Origin: UBA1275 sp038124025
GTDB lineage: Bacteria; Bacteroidota; Rhodothermia; Balneolales; Balneolaceae
Direction: 5' to 3'
DNA: 64,000 nt
Assembly (NCBI GenBank): GCA_038124025.1
Contig: JAYPBC010000001.1
Coordinates: 165,030-229,029 of the forward strand
Part shown: positions 9,184-18,676 of the stretch, in pieces
How positions within the stretch are numbered: position 1 is the stretch's first letter
Layout of the letters: every line of letters starts with the position of its first letter
Notes under the pieces: model-generated
Database searches by the model: none
Told to the model about the DNA's origin: nothing
The model's input: the letters and a program-made list of their open reading frames with translations, nothing else
Position numbers and translations under genes: made by a program

Positions 9184-10791
9184 CTAAGCAGCGTTAATTT
9201 GTTCAATAATCTGAGAAGCAACTTCAAGTACCTTCTCACCAAATTCATCGGTTAATATTCCTTTATCTGCTAAATCTGACATTTCTTTATCGTATTTAGA
9301 AGTAACTACGTCTAGAAATTCAGTTTGGAAGTTGAGTATATCAGAGACCGCAAGTTTGTCAAGAAGCCCCTTATCATTAACCTTAAGTAGTACAATTTGA
9401 TGTTCAACTGGGAGAGGCTCATATACGTTTTGCTTAAGAAGCTCAGCCGTTCTCTCACCCCTTCTTAACTGTGCTTGAGTAGCTGGATCTAGATCAGAAC
9501 CAAATTTGGCAAATGCCTCAAGCTCGCGATATTGAGCTAAGTCAAGTTTTAACGTTCCAGAGAGTTTTTTCATGGATTTAACCTGAGCAGAACCACCTAC
9601 CCGGGAAACAGATATACCCACATCAATCGCAGGTCTAATACCAGAATTAAATAAATCTGTATCAAGAAATATCTGTCCATCTGTAATAGAAATGACGTTG
9701 GTTGGTATGTAAGCTGAAACATCACCAGCTTGTGTTTCGATAACGGGTAAGGATGTTAACGAACCGCCACCTTTAACTAGGGGTTTTAACTCTTCTGGGA
9801 TGTTGTTCATCGAAGTTGCAACTTCGTCATCATTTATGATTTTGGCTGCTCGTTCTAAGAGTCTACTATGAAGATAAAATACATCCCCCGGGTAAGCTTC
9901 TCGCCCTGGAGGTCGCTTTAAAAGCAGTGATAGTTCACGATATGCAACAGCTTGTTTAGACAAATCATCATAAATAACCAGGGCATGTCTACCGGTATCT
10001 CTAAAAAACTCACCTACTGCAGCACCCGCAAATGGAGCAACATATTGCATTGGCGCAGCAGAACTAGCTGGTGCATTGATGATTACTGAATAATCCATGG
10101 CACTATTCTCTTCAAGTGCTTGCTTTATTCCAGCAACCGTAGATGCTTTTTGACCAACTGCCACATAAATACAAAAGACTGGCTTTTCAGTTTTTTGAGT
10201 TTCTTTTTGGTTAATGATGGTATCAATAGCAACGGATGTTTTACCAGTTTGACGATCACCAATAATTAATTCTCTTTGACCTCTACCAATAGGTATCAAT
10301 GAATCAATAGCCTTTATTCCAGTTTGGAGAGGTTCAGCTACTGGTTCTCTATAGATAACTCCTGGTGCTTTACGCTCCAATGGTACACGCACAGTTTTAC
10401 CTGCTATTGGGCCTTTGCCATCTAGTGGATTACCTAAAGGGTCAATTACACGGCCGAGAAGTCCGTCTCCAACGGAAATGGAAGCAATGTCATTAGTTCT
10501 TTTTACTATTTGACCTTCTTCAACAATACTGGATGACCCAAATAATACAATACCTACATTATCTTCTTCTAGGTTAAGTACCATTCCTGTAACAGCTTCA
10601 CCATGTTCATTCTTGGCATCAGGTATGGTAACTAGTTCACCTGCTTGTACTTTGGATAGGCCATAAACACGTGCAATTCCATCACCTACTTCAAGGACAG
10701 TTCCCACATCATAGGTGTCGGATTCATTATCAAATCCGGATAGCTGTTTTCTTAGAATGGCCGATACTTCATCTGGTCTTACTTGACTCAT
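9184..10791 (-). CDS. atpA: F-type ATP synthase alpha subunit
   Basis: The 535-residue protein has the alpha-subunit layout: an N-terminal [11 protein letters not shown] (contact to delta), a beta-barrel domain, the P-loop GDRQTGKT (178-185) and VYDD-type [21 protein letters not shown]. The non-catalytic alpha subunits alternate with beta in the F1 head. At 535 residues it is slightly longer than the E. coli protein. It sits between atpH and atpG. The partner atpD and atpC genes are absent from the window and must lie elsewhere. Confidence 0.98.
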   Translation of the reverse strand: MSQVRPDEVSAILRKQLSGFDNESDTYDVGTVLEVGDGIARVYGLSKVQAGELVTIPDAKNEHGEAVTGMVLNLEEDNVGIVLFGSSSIVEEGQIVKRTNDIASISVGDGLLGRVIDPLGNPLDGKGPIAGKTVRVPLERKAPGVIYREPVAEPLQTGIKAIDSLIPIGRGQRELIIGDRQTGKTSVAIDTIINQKETQKTEKPVFCIYVAVGQKASTVAGIKQALEENSAMDYSVIINAPASSAAPMQYVAPFAGAAVGEFFRDTGRHALVIYDDLSKQAVAYRELSLLLKRPPGREAYPGDVFYLHSRLLERAAKIINDDEVATSMNNIPEELKPLVKGGGSLTSLPVIETQAGDVSAYIPTNVISITDGQIFLDTDLFNSGIRPAIDVGISVSRVGGSAQVKSMKKLSGTLKLDLAQYRELEAFAKFGSDLDPATQAQLRRGERTAELLKQNVYEPLPVEHQIVLLKVNDKGLLDKLAVSDILNFQTEFLDVVTSKYDKEMSDLADKGILTDEFGEKVLEVASQIIEQINAA

Positions 10792-10833
10792 ATTGTTGTT
10801 TTTTAATAAAGTCTAATTAATCGAGAAACATAA

Positions 10834-11373
10834 TTATTGAGAAAGAAGAGTGTGTTCTAACTCATTTAGTTTATGTAGAACACTCCCATCTATCACGGTG
10901 TCTTCCATTTGAATCGTAATTCCGCCTAAAAGTGAGGGCTCAACTTCTGTGTGAAGCTTCACCGTTTTTTTGGTGATAGATTCTAAGGTTTTTGTGATGG
11001 AATCTAGCTGATGGTTTTCAAGCTTAAAAGCAGAATTCAAAGTAACCTCAATAATTCCGACCGCCTCATTATACAATGCAAAAAATGACACAGTTATCGA
11101 AGGCAACAAAGTAGCTCGTTCTTTTTCAGCAATAAGCAAAATGAATTGCTTAGTTAGTGTTCCAATGTGCTTTGAAAAGATATTATCTAAAATACTGACC
11201 TTCTCTGAAGGTTTGACAATAGGACTTTTCAATGCCAATAAAAGATCACGCGAACCATGTATTGTTTCATGAATTGTCTTGATATCCTCCAATACTTCCT
11301 CTAAACAACTCCGTTCTTGAGAGAGTATCAGAAGTGCCTTTGCATATCTCTTTGCCGCCTTAGAGTTAATCAT
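10834..11373 (-). CDS. atpH: F-type ATP synthase delta subunit
   Basis: The 179-residue protein begins with AAKRYAKALLILSQE, the typical delta/OSCP start, and ends with EVEPSLLGGITIQMEDTVIDGSVLHKLNEL, the conserved C-terminal signature. It ties the F1 head to the peripheral stalk (subunit b). Length is normal. It lies five bases after atpF and 42 before atpA, in the usual order B-E-F-H-A-G. Confidence 0.95.
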   Translation of the reverse strand: MINSKAAKRYAKALLILSQERSCLEEVLEDIKTIHETIHGSRDLLLALKSPIVKPSEKVSILDNIFSKHIGTLTKQFILLIAEKERATLLPSITVSFFALYNEAVGIIEVTLNSAFKLENHQLDSITKTLESITKKTVKLHTEVEPSLLGGITIQMEDTVIDGSVLHKLNELEHTLLSQ

Positions 11374-11378
11374 ATACT

Positions 11379-11891
11379 TTAATTCTTGGACAAATTGTCG
11401 ATGTAATTATCAACTAATTTTTTATTCTTTTCCTCATCCAACTCAGCATCTATAATCACAGAAGCTGATTGTATTGCTAAGTGAGCGACCTCTTGTCTTA
11501 AGGCTAGCAAGGCAGACTGTTTTTCTTGTTCAATGTCTAACTTGGCTTGCTCAATTATTTGCTCTGCTTCATCTTTAGCTTTTGCAACTCGTTCGGTACG
11601 AATACGCTCTGCATCTTCTTTCGCTTCTTTGCGTATTTGATGAGCCTTCTGTTCTGCCTCACGAAGTGCTTTTTCGTTATCCTTGGAAATAGCCTCAGCT
11701 TTTAGCAAAGCAACTTCTGCAGCCTCTAGTGACTCACGAATTTTGGTTTCACGACCTTCAAGTGCAGCCATTATTGGCGGCATAGCATATTTCGTCATAA
11801 TCAAAAGAAATACAATCAATGAAATTGCTATCCAGATAGCAAATCCTGTATTAAAAGACAGCAGTCCGCCGCCAGCTAAGAGGTAAAACAT
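11379..11891 (-). CDS. atpF: F-type ATP synthase b subunit
   Basis: The 170-residue protein has one N-terminal membrane helix (about 14-36) followed by a long charged coiled coil rich in A, E, K and Q (for example REAEQKAHQIRKEAKEDAERIR). This is the peripheral stalk, anchoring delta and alpha to the membrane. FNTGFAIWIAISLIVFLLIM is typical of the b-subunit membrane segment. It starts 18 bases after atpE. Confidence 0.95.
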   Translation of the reverse strand: MFYLLAGGGLLSFNTGFAIWIAISLIVFLLIMTKYAMPPIMAALEGRETKIRESLEAAEVALLKAEAISKDNEKALREAEQKAHQIRKEAKEDAERIRTERVAKAKDEAEQIIEQAKLDIEQEKQSALLALRQEVAHLAIQSASVIIDAELDEEKNKKLVDNYIDNLSKN

Positions 11892-11909
11892 AATTACAAG
11901 TTTATTGAA

Positions 11910-12134
<225 letters not shown>

Positions 12135-12159
12135 TTAATTTTAATTGTTTGTTCTTTAA

Positions 12160-13230
12160 TTATACTGATGGTTCAGCATGAATGTGATCACTATGATCGT
12201 GATCATGTTCATGCTCTTCAGCAGCCATTCCAATGAATACCGCTGACAATAATGTAAAAATGTATGCTTGTAATAAGGCCACAAATAATTTTAGCACATA
12301 TAAAATGGAAGTCATAGCCACTGAAAGTATACTAACGCTGTATGCAGCCACAGTGCCATACATGTCATTAAATATAAAAATAAGCCCAAGTATCGCTATA
12401 ATCATGATTTTTCCTGACATCATATTCGCAAATAAACGAATTGCCAGAGCGAAAGGCTTAGTAAATAAACCGATTAATTCGACAGGAATCATCAAGAACT
12501 TAACTCCTAATGGCACACCTGGGAACCAAAATACATGCTGCCAGTGGTCCTTTGTGCCACTGAACTGAGTAATAAAAAAGGTGAATAATGCCAACACTGC
12601 AGTGACGGTAATATCGGCAGTAGCGGTGGCAGCCCATGGCAAAAGCCCAAATGAATTCATAAACGCTATTGACATAAACATGGTGAATAGATAGGGTACG
12701 TATTTTTTATACTTTTCCCCTTCTATGTTTGGCTTGGCTACTTCATCCCTGATAAATTCATAGAAGATTTCAAATAAATTTTGTAAGGCTCCCTTTGGCG
12801 CAGTCGATGCACCAATTCCTTTTTTGTATCGCGAACCAGCAAATAATGTAAATAATGCAAGCGCACCAAGTCCAAACCAAAAATAAATAAGATGTGAAGT
12901 TAAAGAGAAATCGACTAAGATTGAACCGTTAACAGGTTTTATAACATAATCGACCTGTTCGAAAACTCCAGACTCCAAGGCTTTTTTAGTAGAACCGTAG
13001 TTAGAAAACTGTATTGTACCATTGGCATCTTTCCACAAAAAAAGTCTTGGAAGGTATAATTTAGTCCCAAAAAAAGTAAAATAATCGTGGTCGGCAACTG
13101 TTCCCATAATATCGATGGGAGATTCACTTTCAGTAGCGGCATCAGCTTCTGCATTTGATGCTAGAACTGTCGGTTGCCCCATAAAAAGCATTACAATCAA
13201 TAAGGGTAAAAAAGTAAGGTATTTTGTCAT
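12160..13230 (-). CDS. atpB: F-type ATP synthase a subunit, long form with His-rich tail
   Basis: The 356-residue protein is the proton-channel subunit. It carries the essential arginine in LAIRLFANMMSGKI and the family's closing helices (LFVALLQAYIFTLLSAVFIGMA). It is longer than the E. coli protein (271) because of a signal-like N-terminus plus about 80 extra residues before the first channel helix, a form known from Bacteroidota. The C-terminus is an acidic, histidine-rich tail (EEHEHDHDHSDHIHAE). The start overlaps the stop of the preceding atpI-like gene by four bases, suggesting translational coupling. Confidence 0.95.
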   Translation of the reverse strand: MTKYLTFLPLLIVMLFMGQPTVLASNAEADAATESESPIDIMGTVADHDYFTFFGTKLYLPRLFLWKDANGTIQFSNYGSTKKALESGVFEQVDYVIKPVNGSILVDFSLTSHLIYFWFGLGALALFTLFAGSRYKKGIGASTAPKGALQNLFEIFYEFIRDEVAKPNIEGEKYKKYVPYLFTMFMSIAFMNSFGLLPWAATATADITVTAVLALFTFFITQFSGTKDHWQHVFWFPGVPLGVKFLMIPVELIGLFTKPFALAIRLFANMMSGKIMIIAILGLIFIFNDMYGTVAAYSVSILSVAMTSILYVLKLFVALLQAYIFTLLSAVFIGMAAEEHEHDHDHSDHIHAEPSV

Positions 13231-13637
13231 TCCTCTGAGGGATATTTCAATAATCTATGATGTACAAGTAACAATTCTATTGTAGATTGATAAAGATAGG
13301 AAATAATAAAATTAACTGTAAAGAACATTTGCTCAAATTTTATCGTTGATACCGTGATAAAGAATAAGAATACAACCAATGCAAAACGAATAATGCTTGT
13401 TATGTAATAGACTTTAATAAAATCTTGAAAGGAGATGACCCAAAATTTTACCCATACACACATAGCACCACCCACAAAAACAAGTGCAATGAAGAATGAT
13501 GTTAATGTCTTTGAATTATATCCAGGCGCAATCAAATAGCCAACTAATAGCAAGACAATTAAAAAGGGTATTTGTGCATAAAGAAAAACGGTGAATACTG
13601 GGGCGTTAAAAAAATATTTTTTTAGCATAGTCACCAT
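13227..13637 (-). CDS. AtpI-like four-helix membrane protein of the atp operon
   Basis: The 136-residue protein is mostly hydrophobic with four predicted membrane segments (about 13-35, 44-68, 75-100, 103-125) and short charged ends. I do not see a diagnostic motif. Its size, topology and position directly before atpB match the poorly conserved AtpI position in other bacteria, where the protein helps assemble the c-ring, so the function is inferred from context. The reading frame overlaps atpB by four bases (ATGA). The start could be the ATG at 13637 or the ATG three codons later. Confidence 0.6.
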   Translation of the reverse strand: MVTMLKKYFFNAPVFTVFLYAQIPFLIVLLLVGYLIAPGYNSKTLTSFFIALVFVGGAMCVWVKFWVISFQDFIKVYYITSIIRFALVVFLFFITVSTIKFEQMFFTVNFIISYLYQSTIELLLVHHRLLKYPSEE

Positions 13638-13664
13638 ATCAACAAACTAGTTTAGCTAAACCAC

Positions 13665-13913
13665 TTATTTATGTTGCTTATCAGCCTGCTCAGTTGTCCT
13701 CTTGTCAACACCTGGGTCTTTTATTAAGCGAAGGATTCGGAGAAAGAATAAAAGAATTCCAATTAGTGCGCCAATAATTACACCAAATGGCTCAGAGTCA
13801 ACGTATCCGTCAGCATAACTACCAAGAATAATAGGCACAGATAATGACAACGCTATTTCTGTGCCCAAACTCAGGTATTCTCTATACTGTTTGGGTAACC
13901 AGCTTGTTATCAT
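13665..13913 (-). CDS. atpZ: AtpZ/AtpI-family small membrane protein
   Basis: The 82-residue protein has two membrane helices with the AtpZ-type pattern GTEIALSLSVPIILGSYADGYVDSEPFG followed by a glycine-rich second helix, then a charged tail. Family members occur at the head of atp operons and have been linked to c-ring assembly or ion transport. It lies 27 bases before the AtpI-like gene. The assignment rests on the conserved G..D..G spacing and context. Confidence 0.8.
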   Translation of the reverse strand: MITSWLPKQYREYLSLGTEIALSLSVPIILGSYADGYVDSEPFGVIIGALIGILLFFLRILRLIKDPGVDKRTTEQADKQHK

Positions 13914-13937
13914 ACGTCAACTTCCTTTAAGGAAGTG

Positions 13938-14363
13938 TTATCCAACGCCTTTAAGGGTAGCATCTGAATATTCATTAGATTTAAACGATGAAATATCACC
14001 CATCTTACATAGTCCATTCACTTTAGCGCCCTCCTCAACCACTAACGTCTTCGTTGTTAGATTACCTTCAAGTACGGCCGTTTTGCGAAGGATAATTTTA
14101 TTTTTACCTAACACATCTCCATTTACTTTTCCTGCAATGTCGGCATCTTGACAAACCACATCCCCAGAGACATATGCCTGTTCAGTTACAATGGCTTTAG
14201 ATTCTGTTTCAAGGGTACCGTTGAGTACCCCACCGATGCGTACATCATGTACCGACTTTAAATAGCCATCTAACTGTGAACCTTCACTGATTATATTAAC
14301 CGATGGATAACTGCTTTCATTCACCATAGTTTCTCTCATATTTTTATTTTTTTTGGATAACAT
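13938..14363 (-). CDS. bactofilin (polymer-forming cytoskeletal protein)
   Basis: The 141-residue protein consists mainly of short hydrophobic/glycine repeats (RIGGVLNGTLETES, AYVSGDVVCQDADIAGKVNGDVLG, AVLEGNLTTKTLVVEEGAKVNGLCKMG), the right-handed beta-helix of bactofilins (DUF583). These proteins polymerise at the inner membrane face and position cell-wall enzymes. Its start lies one base past the M23 peptidase stop; bactofilin next to a LytM/M23 peptidase is a known functional pairing (for example BacA-LmdC). The first 30 residues are polar; an internal ATG (M10) is another possible start. Confidence 0.9.
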   Translation of the reverse strand: MLSKKNKNMRETMVNESSYPSVNIISEGSQLDGYLKSVHDVRIGGVLNGTLETESKAIVTEQAYVSGDVVCQDADIAGKVNGDVLGKNKIILRKTAVLEGNLTTKTLVVEEGAKVNGLCKMGDISSFKSNEYSDATLKGVG

Positions 14364-14364
14364 G

Positions 14365-15222
14365 TTAGTTCAATAAATAGATTTGAGGATTCTGAGGTAG
14401 CCCGTCTTTCCAAATTTCAAGATGAAGATGAGATGCCGTGCTTTGCACACCTGCATTCCCTACGGATCCAATCACATCCCCTCTAACCACCACATCCCCT
14501 TCCAGCTTATACGTAGTCCGACAGTGCTTATAAACACTTAACAGACCATTAGAATGCTGGATGGATATTACATAACCATTCGCAATTGTCCAATTAATAT
14601 TCACCACCGTTCCCTCTGCCAATGCATGAACAAGCGCACCTTCGGTAGCGGCTATATCTAATCCAAAATGCTCTTGTTCAGAATTAAATGAACGTGAGAT
14701 AGTTCCCTCAACCGGGTAGGCAGTTGGGAAGAGTGGCTCTGAGTTCAACAGTTTGGATGAAGTAAGACCTTGATTACCCAGATTTAATAATTCTTGCGGT
14801 GAGCTGACTTCGTTACCTCCTGTAAATCTATGACTTTGCTCGGTTAGTATACTTTGAAGGCGTTCATCCAAACTTAGTGTGGTATCGGTATTGAGGCGAA
14901 TAATCGTCCTCATTTGATTAAGTTGTTCATCACGTAGGTTTAAGGAATCATGCAGTGCATCTAATCTATTTACAACTAGATCTATTTGTTTATTTATGGT
15001 TGATTCTTTACTTCTATATATCCATTCACCTAGTGGAGTGAACATGAGCGTAAGCATGAAAAAGGTCACCACTAAAGTCAATAAGCCTGCTAAACCTAAA
15101 AATAATTGACGGGGTAATATCTGATACTCACTAGAGCCATCCGGCACAGAATCATCAATTAAAATCAAACGCACCCATTTATCTTTTAGTCGAACTAAGG
15201 CTTTTAAGAATTGAGTATTCAT
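14365..15222 (-). CDS. M23/LytM peptidase, membrane-anchored, bactofilin partner
   Basis: The 285-residue protein has a cytosolic N-terminus, one membrane helix (about 40-63), a coiled-coil stretch (about 75-130) and a C-terminal LytM domain. The zinc ligands are present: H185 and D189 in HFGLD, and H267 in HLHLE with H265 and H233 as catalytic histidines, so the enzyme is probably active on peptidoglycan cross-links. Topology puts the peptidase in the periplasm. It is transcribed directly before the bactofilin gene, which suggests localised wall cleavage for cell shape. It follows the glycosyltransferase by 15 bases. Confidence 0.9.
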   Translation of the reverse strand: MNTQFLKALVRLKDKWVRLILIDDSVPDGSSEYQILPRQLFLGLAGLLTLVVTFFMLTLMFTPLGEWIYRSKESTINKQIDLVVNRLDALHDSLNLRDEQLNQMRTIIRLNTDTTLSLDERLQSILTEQSHRFTGGNEVSSPQELLNLGNQGLTSSKLLNSEPLFPTAYPVEGTISRSFNSEQEHFGLDIAATEGALVHALAEGTVVNINWTIANGYVISIQHSNGLLSVYKHCRTTYKLEGDVVVRGDVIGSVGNAGVQSTASHLHLEIWKDGLPQNPQIYLLN

Positions 15223-15237
15223 TATATCCTTTGAGTA

Positions 15238-16593
15238 TTAATTAACGAGTGCATCTAATTCTTGCGCAAGGCTCTGTGTAATCGTTTTTCGGGTAAAAGC
15301 CTCTAAAAACTTCTCATCTAAAGACTTTATACTCTCCATCTGAACATCATGAATTGCAGTTGAAATACAACTGATCACCTTTTTGATGTCGTCTGGTGGT
15401 GCAATATAACTTCGACTATAGTTTTTTAAAATCTTTTTTGTGTCCCCGTCAGGAATTAAGGCAATAATTGGTCTTCTTGTTGCCATATATTCATACGTTT
15501 TACTCAGTGTTATGGTATTCTTATGTTTTTTATGCTCATTATTAAGCCATAGAATAGAAGCTTGTTGCATACGTAAAATAGCTTCTTTATGTGGAACATA
15601 TCCATGAGAGTAAACAATGTTTTGCAACCCTAATTCGGTAATTAACGGTAAATAAGGACGTATCGGACTGCCCTGAAAATGTAATTCAAGGCAAGAACTA
15701 AGAATAGGTTTTTTTTTAATGAGTTCGCTTACCGCTCTGAAAAACATAGCAGGACCACTATGAGAGTAAAAAGTACCCGAATAAAGAATTCGTGTGGTTT
15801 CTTGACTAGCAGCTTGTTGATCAGTAATGGCTTTCTTTTGAATGCCATATTCGGGGTATAATGAAGAATCAAAATCATCTGGATCATAGCCATGAGTTTG
15901 CACGGCAACCCGAGGCAATGAGGGATACCTTTGACCGATAGCATTCGCTATGGGTTCATTAATAGCTATGACCGTATCGGCCTGGGTAATGGTCCGGGAC
16001 TCATAACGCTTCATCAGCATTTTGTGAATGGGAGTTGGATACGTAATCAAATGACTCTCTAACCAATCATCCCTAAAGTCCATAATAACTGGAATAGTAA
16101 ACTGTGCTTTAAGCTTAGCTGCTAACAATAGATTACTGTAAGGGGGTGCTGTTGCATAAATTGCTTTGATTGAATGCTTTTTTACTATTTCTTCGGCTTG
16201 TAGTAATCCCTGTTTAATCCAAGCTTTTTTATTATCAGGTAAAAAAAAGAAATGAGATAATCTGCGTAACCATTTTTCTAAGCGAGTATCGGGACGCCAC
16301 TGCCATCTTGAACTTTTCCAATGTAAAGGGGTGCCCCCTTTAACCCTATATAATTGTGCGCAATCCTGCTCAATGAGTTTTTTAAGCTCTTGCTCAAGCG
16401 AGGAATCAAAACTATGATATAGCCCCGGCTCAGGGACTAAAATTATTGGCTTCCACCCAAATTGATTCAGATATTTTACGTACTTCAGAGGTCTTTGAAC
16501 ACCACTGCCTCCCATGGGTGGAAAGAAGTAAACAATAAATAACAGCTCTTTTAATGGCTTATCACGCAATGATGTTTGTTTAATAAGCCCCAC
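15238..16593 (-). CDS. GT-B fold glycosyltransferase
   Basis: The 451-residue protein opens with LLFIVYFFPPMGGSGVQRPLKYVKYL (core PPMGGSGVQR at 25-34), the donor-lobe pattern of GT4-like enzymes often seen in Bacteroidota surface-sugar genes. IVMDFRDDW is in the acceptor lobe, and RILYSGTFYSHSGPAMFF starts the second lobe. The start is a GTG at 16593, two bases beyond the guaB stop. Its position between guaB and cell-shape/ATP synthase genes is unusual for a sugar transferase; substrate is unknown. Confidence 0.8.
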   Translation of the reverse strand: MGLIKQTSLRDKPLKELLFIVYFFPPMGGSGVQRPLKYVKYLNQFGWKPIILVPEPGLYHSFDSSLEQELKKLIEQDCAQLYRVKGGTPLHWKSSRWQWRPDTRLEKWLRRLSHFFFLPDNKKAWIKQGLLQAEEIVKKHSIKAIYATAPPYSNLLLAAKLKAQFTIPVIMDFRDDWLESHLITYPTPIHKMLMKRYESRTITQADTVIAINEPIANAIGQRYPSLPRVAVQTHGYDPDDFDSSLYPEYGIQKKAITDQQAASQETTRILYSGTFYSHSGPAMFFRAVSELIKKKPILSSCLELHFQGSPIRPYLPLITELGLQNIVYSHGYVPHKEAILRMQQASILWLNNEHKKHKNTITLSKTYEYMATRRPIIALIPDGDTKKILKNYSRSYIAPPDDIKKVISCISTAIHDVQMESIKSLDEKFLEAFTRKTITQSLAQELDALVN

Positions 16594-16595
16594 CT

Positions 16596-18092
16596 TTATA
16601 CCGAGTAATTGGGTGCTTCTTTTGTTATTTGCACCGTATGTGGATGACTTTCCTTGTAGGAGGCAGCTGATATTTGGACAAAATGTGTTTTTTTCAGTTC
16701 AGAGATATTATTTGCTCCACAATATCCCATTGCAGCACGAAGCCCACCAGACATCTGATGAACTACTTCACTTAAATATCCTTTATAAGGTACACGCCCT
16801 TCTATTCCTTCTGGAACCAGTTTTTTTAGATCATCTTCTACATCTTGGAAATAACGATCCTTGGAACCTTTTTGCATCGCACCTATACTCCCCATACCAC
16901 GGTATGATTTGTACTTTCTAGAATCAAAAATAATGGTTTCTCCCGGACTTTCGTCAACCCCAGCAAACATAGACCCCATCATAACCACATCAGCGCCACC
17001 TGCTATAGCCTTCGGAATATCGCCCGTTTGTTTAATTCCTCCATCTGCAACAAGCCCGATGCCATATTCTGAACAAAAGTCACTCACCTCCATTACGGCA
17101 CTAAGCTGAGGAACACCCACCCCAGTTACAATACGGGTGGTGCAAATAGAACCTGGCCCAACCCCCACTTTAACCACATCAGCTCCAGCATCTACTAGGG
17201 CTTTAGCGGCATCTTGAGTGGCGATATTACCACCAATAACGTTTAATGAGCTATACTTTTTCTTAATAGTCTCGACGGTTTTGAGTACTCCCTCTGAATG
17301 CCCATGAGCCGTATCAACCGTAATAATATCTACTCCTGCAGTCACCAAAGCGCTTACTCTATCCATGGTGTCATCGGTAACACCCACAGCCGCCCCTACG
17401 CGTAATCTGCCTAATTCATCCTTACATGCGTTAGGAAAGTTCATTTTTTTCTCGATGTCCTTGAAGGTAATTAACCCCACTAAAATCCCATCAGAATCGA
17501 CAATCGGTAGCTTCTCAACCTTATGCGTTTGAAGTATTGTCTCGGCTTGTAGTAAATTCGTGCCCTCTTTGGCCGTAATAAGCGGTTGTTTCGTCATGAT
17601 ATCACCTAATTTCTTGGTCATATCTGACTCAAAACGTAAATCTCGATTGGTGACAATACCTTGAAGCGAGCCATGTTCATCTACGATTGGAATGCCCCCT
17701 ATTCGGTGTTTTGCCATAAGATCGCGAGCATCCTGAACCAACGCCGTTGATCTCAGTGTGACTGGATCTACTATCATCCCGCTCTCGCTTCTCTTAACCA
17801 GTCGAACTTGCTCCGCTTGATTCTCTATACTCATATTCTTGTGCAACATAGCTATACCTCCTTCCCTAGCCAACGCAATGGCCATTCTGTATTCTGACAC
17901 GGTATCCATAGCCGCACTCAGAATTGGAGTATTCAACTTGAGTGTTGGAGTAAGTTGTACACTAAGATCTACATCCCTTGGTAGTACTTGAGAATAGTGA
18001 GGGACAAGTAGCACATCGTCATAAGTGAGCCCTTGTCTAGTAATTCGATCAAAGCTGCTTTGAGTGGATTGGTTCGTAGAAGATTTCGACAT
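16596..18092 (-). CDS. guaB: IMP dehydrogenase
   Basis: The 498-residue enzyme converts IMP to XMP with NAD, the committed step of GMP synthesis. The N-terminus has [13 protein letters not shown]; tandem CBS domains occupy about 110-217; the catalytic loop GPGSICTTR holds the nucleophile C317; the flap region reads [10 protein letters not shown]. Length and motifs are typical for bacterial IMPDH. It heads the long run of same-strand genes ending with tRNA-Ser, and a TATCTTTG box lies upstream at 18120-18127. Confidence 0.98.
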   Translation of the reverse strand: MSKSSTNQSTQSSFDRITRQGLTYDDVLLVPHYSQVLPRDVDLSVQLTPTLKLNTPILSAAMDTVSEYRMAIALAREGGIAMLHKNMSIENQAEQVRLVKRSESGMIVDPVTLRSTALVQDARDLMAKHRIGGIPIVDEHGSLQGIVTNRDLRFESDMTKKLGDIMTKQPLITAKEGTNLLQAETILQTHKVEKLPIVDSDGILVGLITFKDIEKKMNFPNACKDELGRLRVGAAVGVTDDTMDRVSALVTAGVDIITVDTAHGHSEGVLKTVETIKKKYSSLNVIGGNIATQDAAKALVDAGADVVKVGVGPGSICTTRIVTGVGVPQLSAVMEVSDFCSEYGIGLVADGGIKQTGDIPKAIAGGADVVMMGSMFAGVDESPGETIIFDSRKYKSYRGMGSIGAMQKGSKDRYFQDVEDDLKKLVPEGIEGRVPYKGYLSEVVHQMSGGLRAAMGYCGANNISELKKTHFVQISAASYKESHPHTVQITKEAPNYSV

Positions 18093-18119
18093 AGGGCTCA
18101 GAGATTTAATTCAATATTA

Positions 18120-18127
18120 CAAAGATA
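18120..18127 (-). promoter_or_regulatory. candidate -7 box for guaB (TATCTTTG)
   Basis: On the minus strand the sequence TATCTTTG matches the Bacteroidota -7 consensus TAnnTTTG exactly and lies 28 bases upstream of the guaB ATG. The expected TTG at -33 is not at the usual 19-21 spacing; the closest TTG is 25 bases upstream. It would drive guaB and possibly the whole run to tRNA-Ser. Confidence 0.4.
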
Positions 18128-18207
18128 CAAACTTCTATTCTGAGATTGAATGCAAAAATCAGAAAATCGAAAGTCTTCAACTTTAGGTAATAAATCTCAG
18201 TCCATAC

Positions 18208-18600
18208 TTACAATGGTTGTACTTTAATAGCCTCAATGGCAGTATTTAGACTTGTAGTACCATCTAAATAAGCTTGAACCCAGTAATGAACCCTATTCCT
18301 TCGGTTCTGAACGTAAGGATCACAACTTGAGTAACTGCCCTGCAACTCTTCAACCATTGCACGTACATCGTCATATATTTCAACTTTTAATAAATCGGGC
18401 ACTTGTTGCCAACCCAACAGTTGAAAAACTTGTTGCAGTTCTTGGTATTCGCGCTCACTCTCATTCTTTATTCGGGCTAATAAAGGTCGAATAAATGGAT
18501 TTTTACTTTTCTTAATAACCCTGTTAGATGGAATACGCAACTGATTAAGCGTATTAGATGTATTGTCTACAAAGTTTGATGTATTGGATGAACTAAGCAT
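18208..18600 (-). CDS. hypothetical protein, 130 residues, no recognised family
   Basis: I do not recognise this protein. The frame is open back to a GTG at 18642, but the ATG at 18600 is preceded by CAGGAG at good spacing and is the better start. The product is polar and helix-rich: an Asn/Ser-rich first 20 residues, a basic patch (RVIKKSKNPFIRPLLARIK), a Q/L-rich helix (EYQELQQVFQLLGWQQ) and a C-terminal half with RRNRVHYWVQAYLDG. No signal peptide or membrane helix is seen, so it is probably cytosolic. The ribosome site can pair with an upstream CTCCTG, and a 9-bp palindrome lies further upstream. It follows folD but may be expressed separately. Confidence 0.6.
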   Translation of the reverse strand: MLSSSNTSNFVDNTSNTLNQLRIPSNRVIKKSKNPFIRPLLARIKNESEREYQELQQVFQLLGWQQVPDLLKVEIYDDVRAMVEELQGSYSSCDPYVQNRRNRVHYWVQAYLDGTTSLNTAIEAIKVQPL

Positions 18601-18605
18601 AATAT

Positions 18606-18630
18606 CTCCTGTTTTGTTTTGATTCAGGAG
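18606..18630 (-). promoter_or_regulatory. possible hairpin hiding the ribosome site of the 130-residue orphan
   Basis: In the mRNA sense, CTCCTG (18630-18625) and CAGGAG (18611-18606) form a perfect six-base complement around a 13-base A-rich loop. The second arm is the Shine-Dalgarno sequence of the ATG at 18600. Four further pairs (ATAT/ATAT) extend the stem across a two-base bulge. Such a fold could hold translation low until melted or bound. Only complementarity is seen. Confidence 0.4.
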
Positions 18631-18645
18631 TAATATACTCACCTA

Positions 18646-18673
18646 GGGTGACATCGTTATGTCACCCCTTTTT
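18646..18673. repeat. 9-bp perfect inverted repeat between folD and the orphan, T-run on plus strand
   Basis: GGGTGACAT, four-base spacer CGTT, ATGTCACCC, followed on the plus strand by CTTTTT. In plus orientation it looks like a rho-independent terminator, but no plus-strand gene precedes it. In the minus direction (folD to orphan) the stem is preceded by A's and has no U-run. It may be an operator for a dimeric regulator, an attenuator-like stem, or a 3'-end stabiliser of folD mRNA. Confidence 0.6.
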
Positions 18674-18676
18674 CAA

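Noticed and set aside
12233..12568. Plus-strand frame of 111 codons
   Set aside because: Antisense to the conserved part of atpB, with composition typical of a shadow frame.
18601..18642. GTG at 18642 as start of the 130-residue orphan
   Set aside because: It has no ribosome site and would place the hairpin and CAGGAG inside the coding region; the ATG at 18600 has a good ribosome site.
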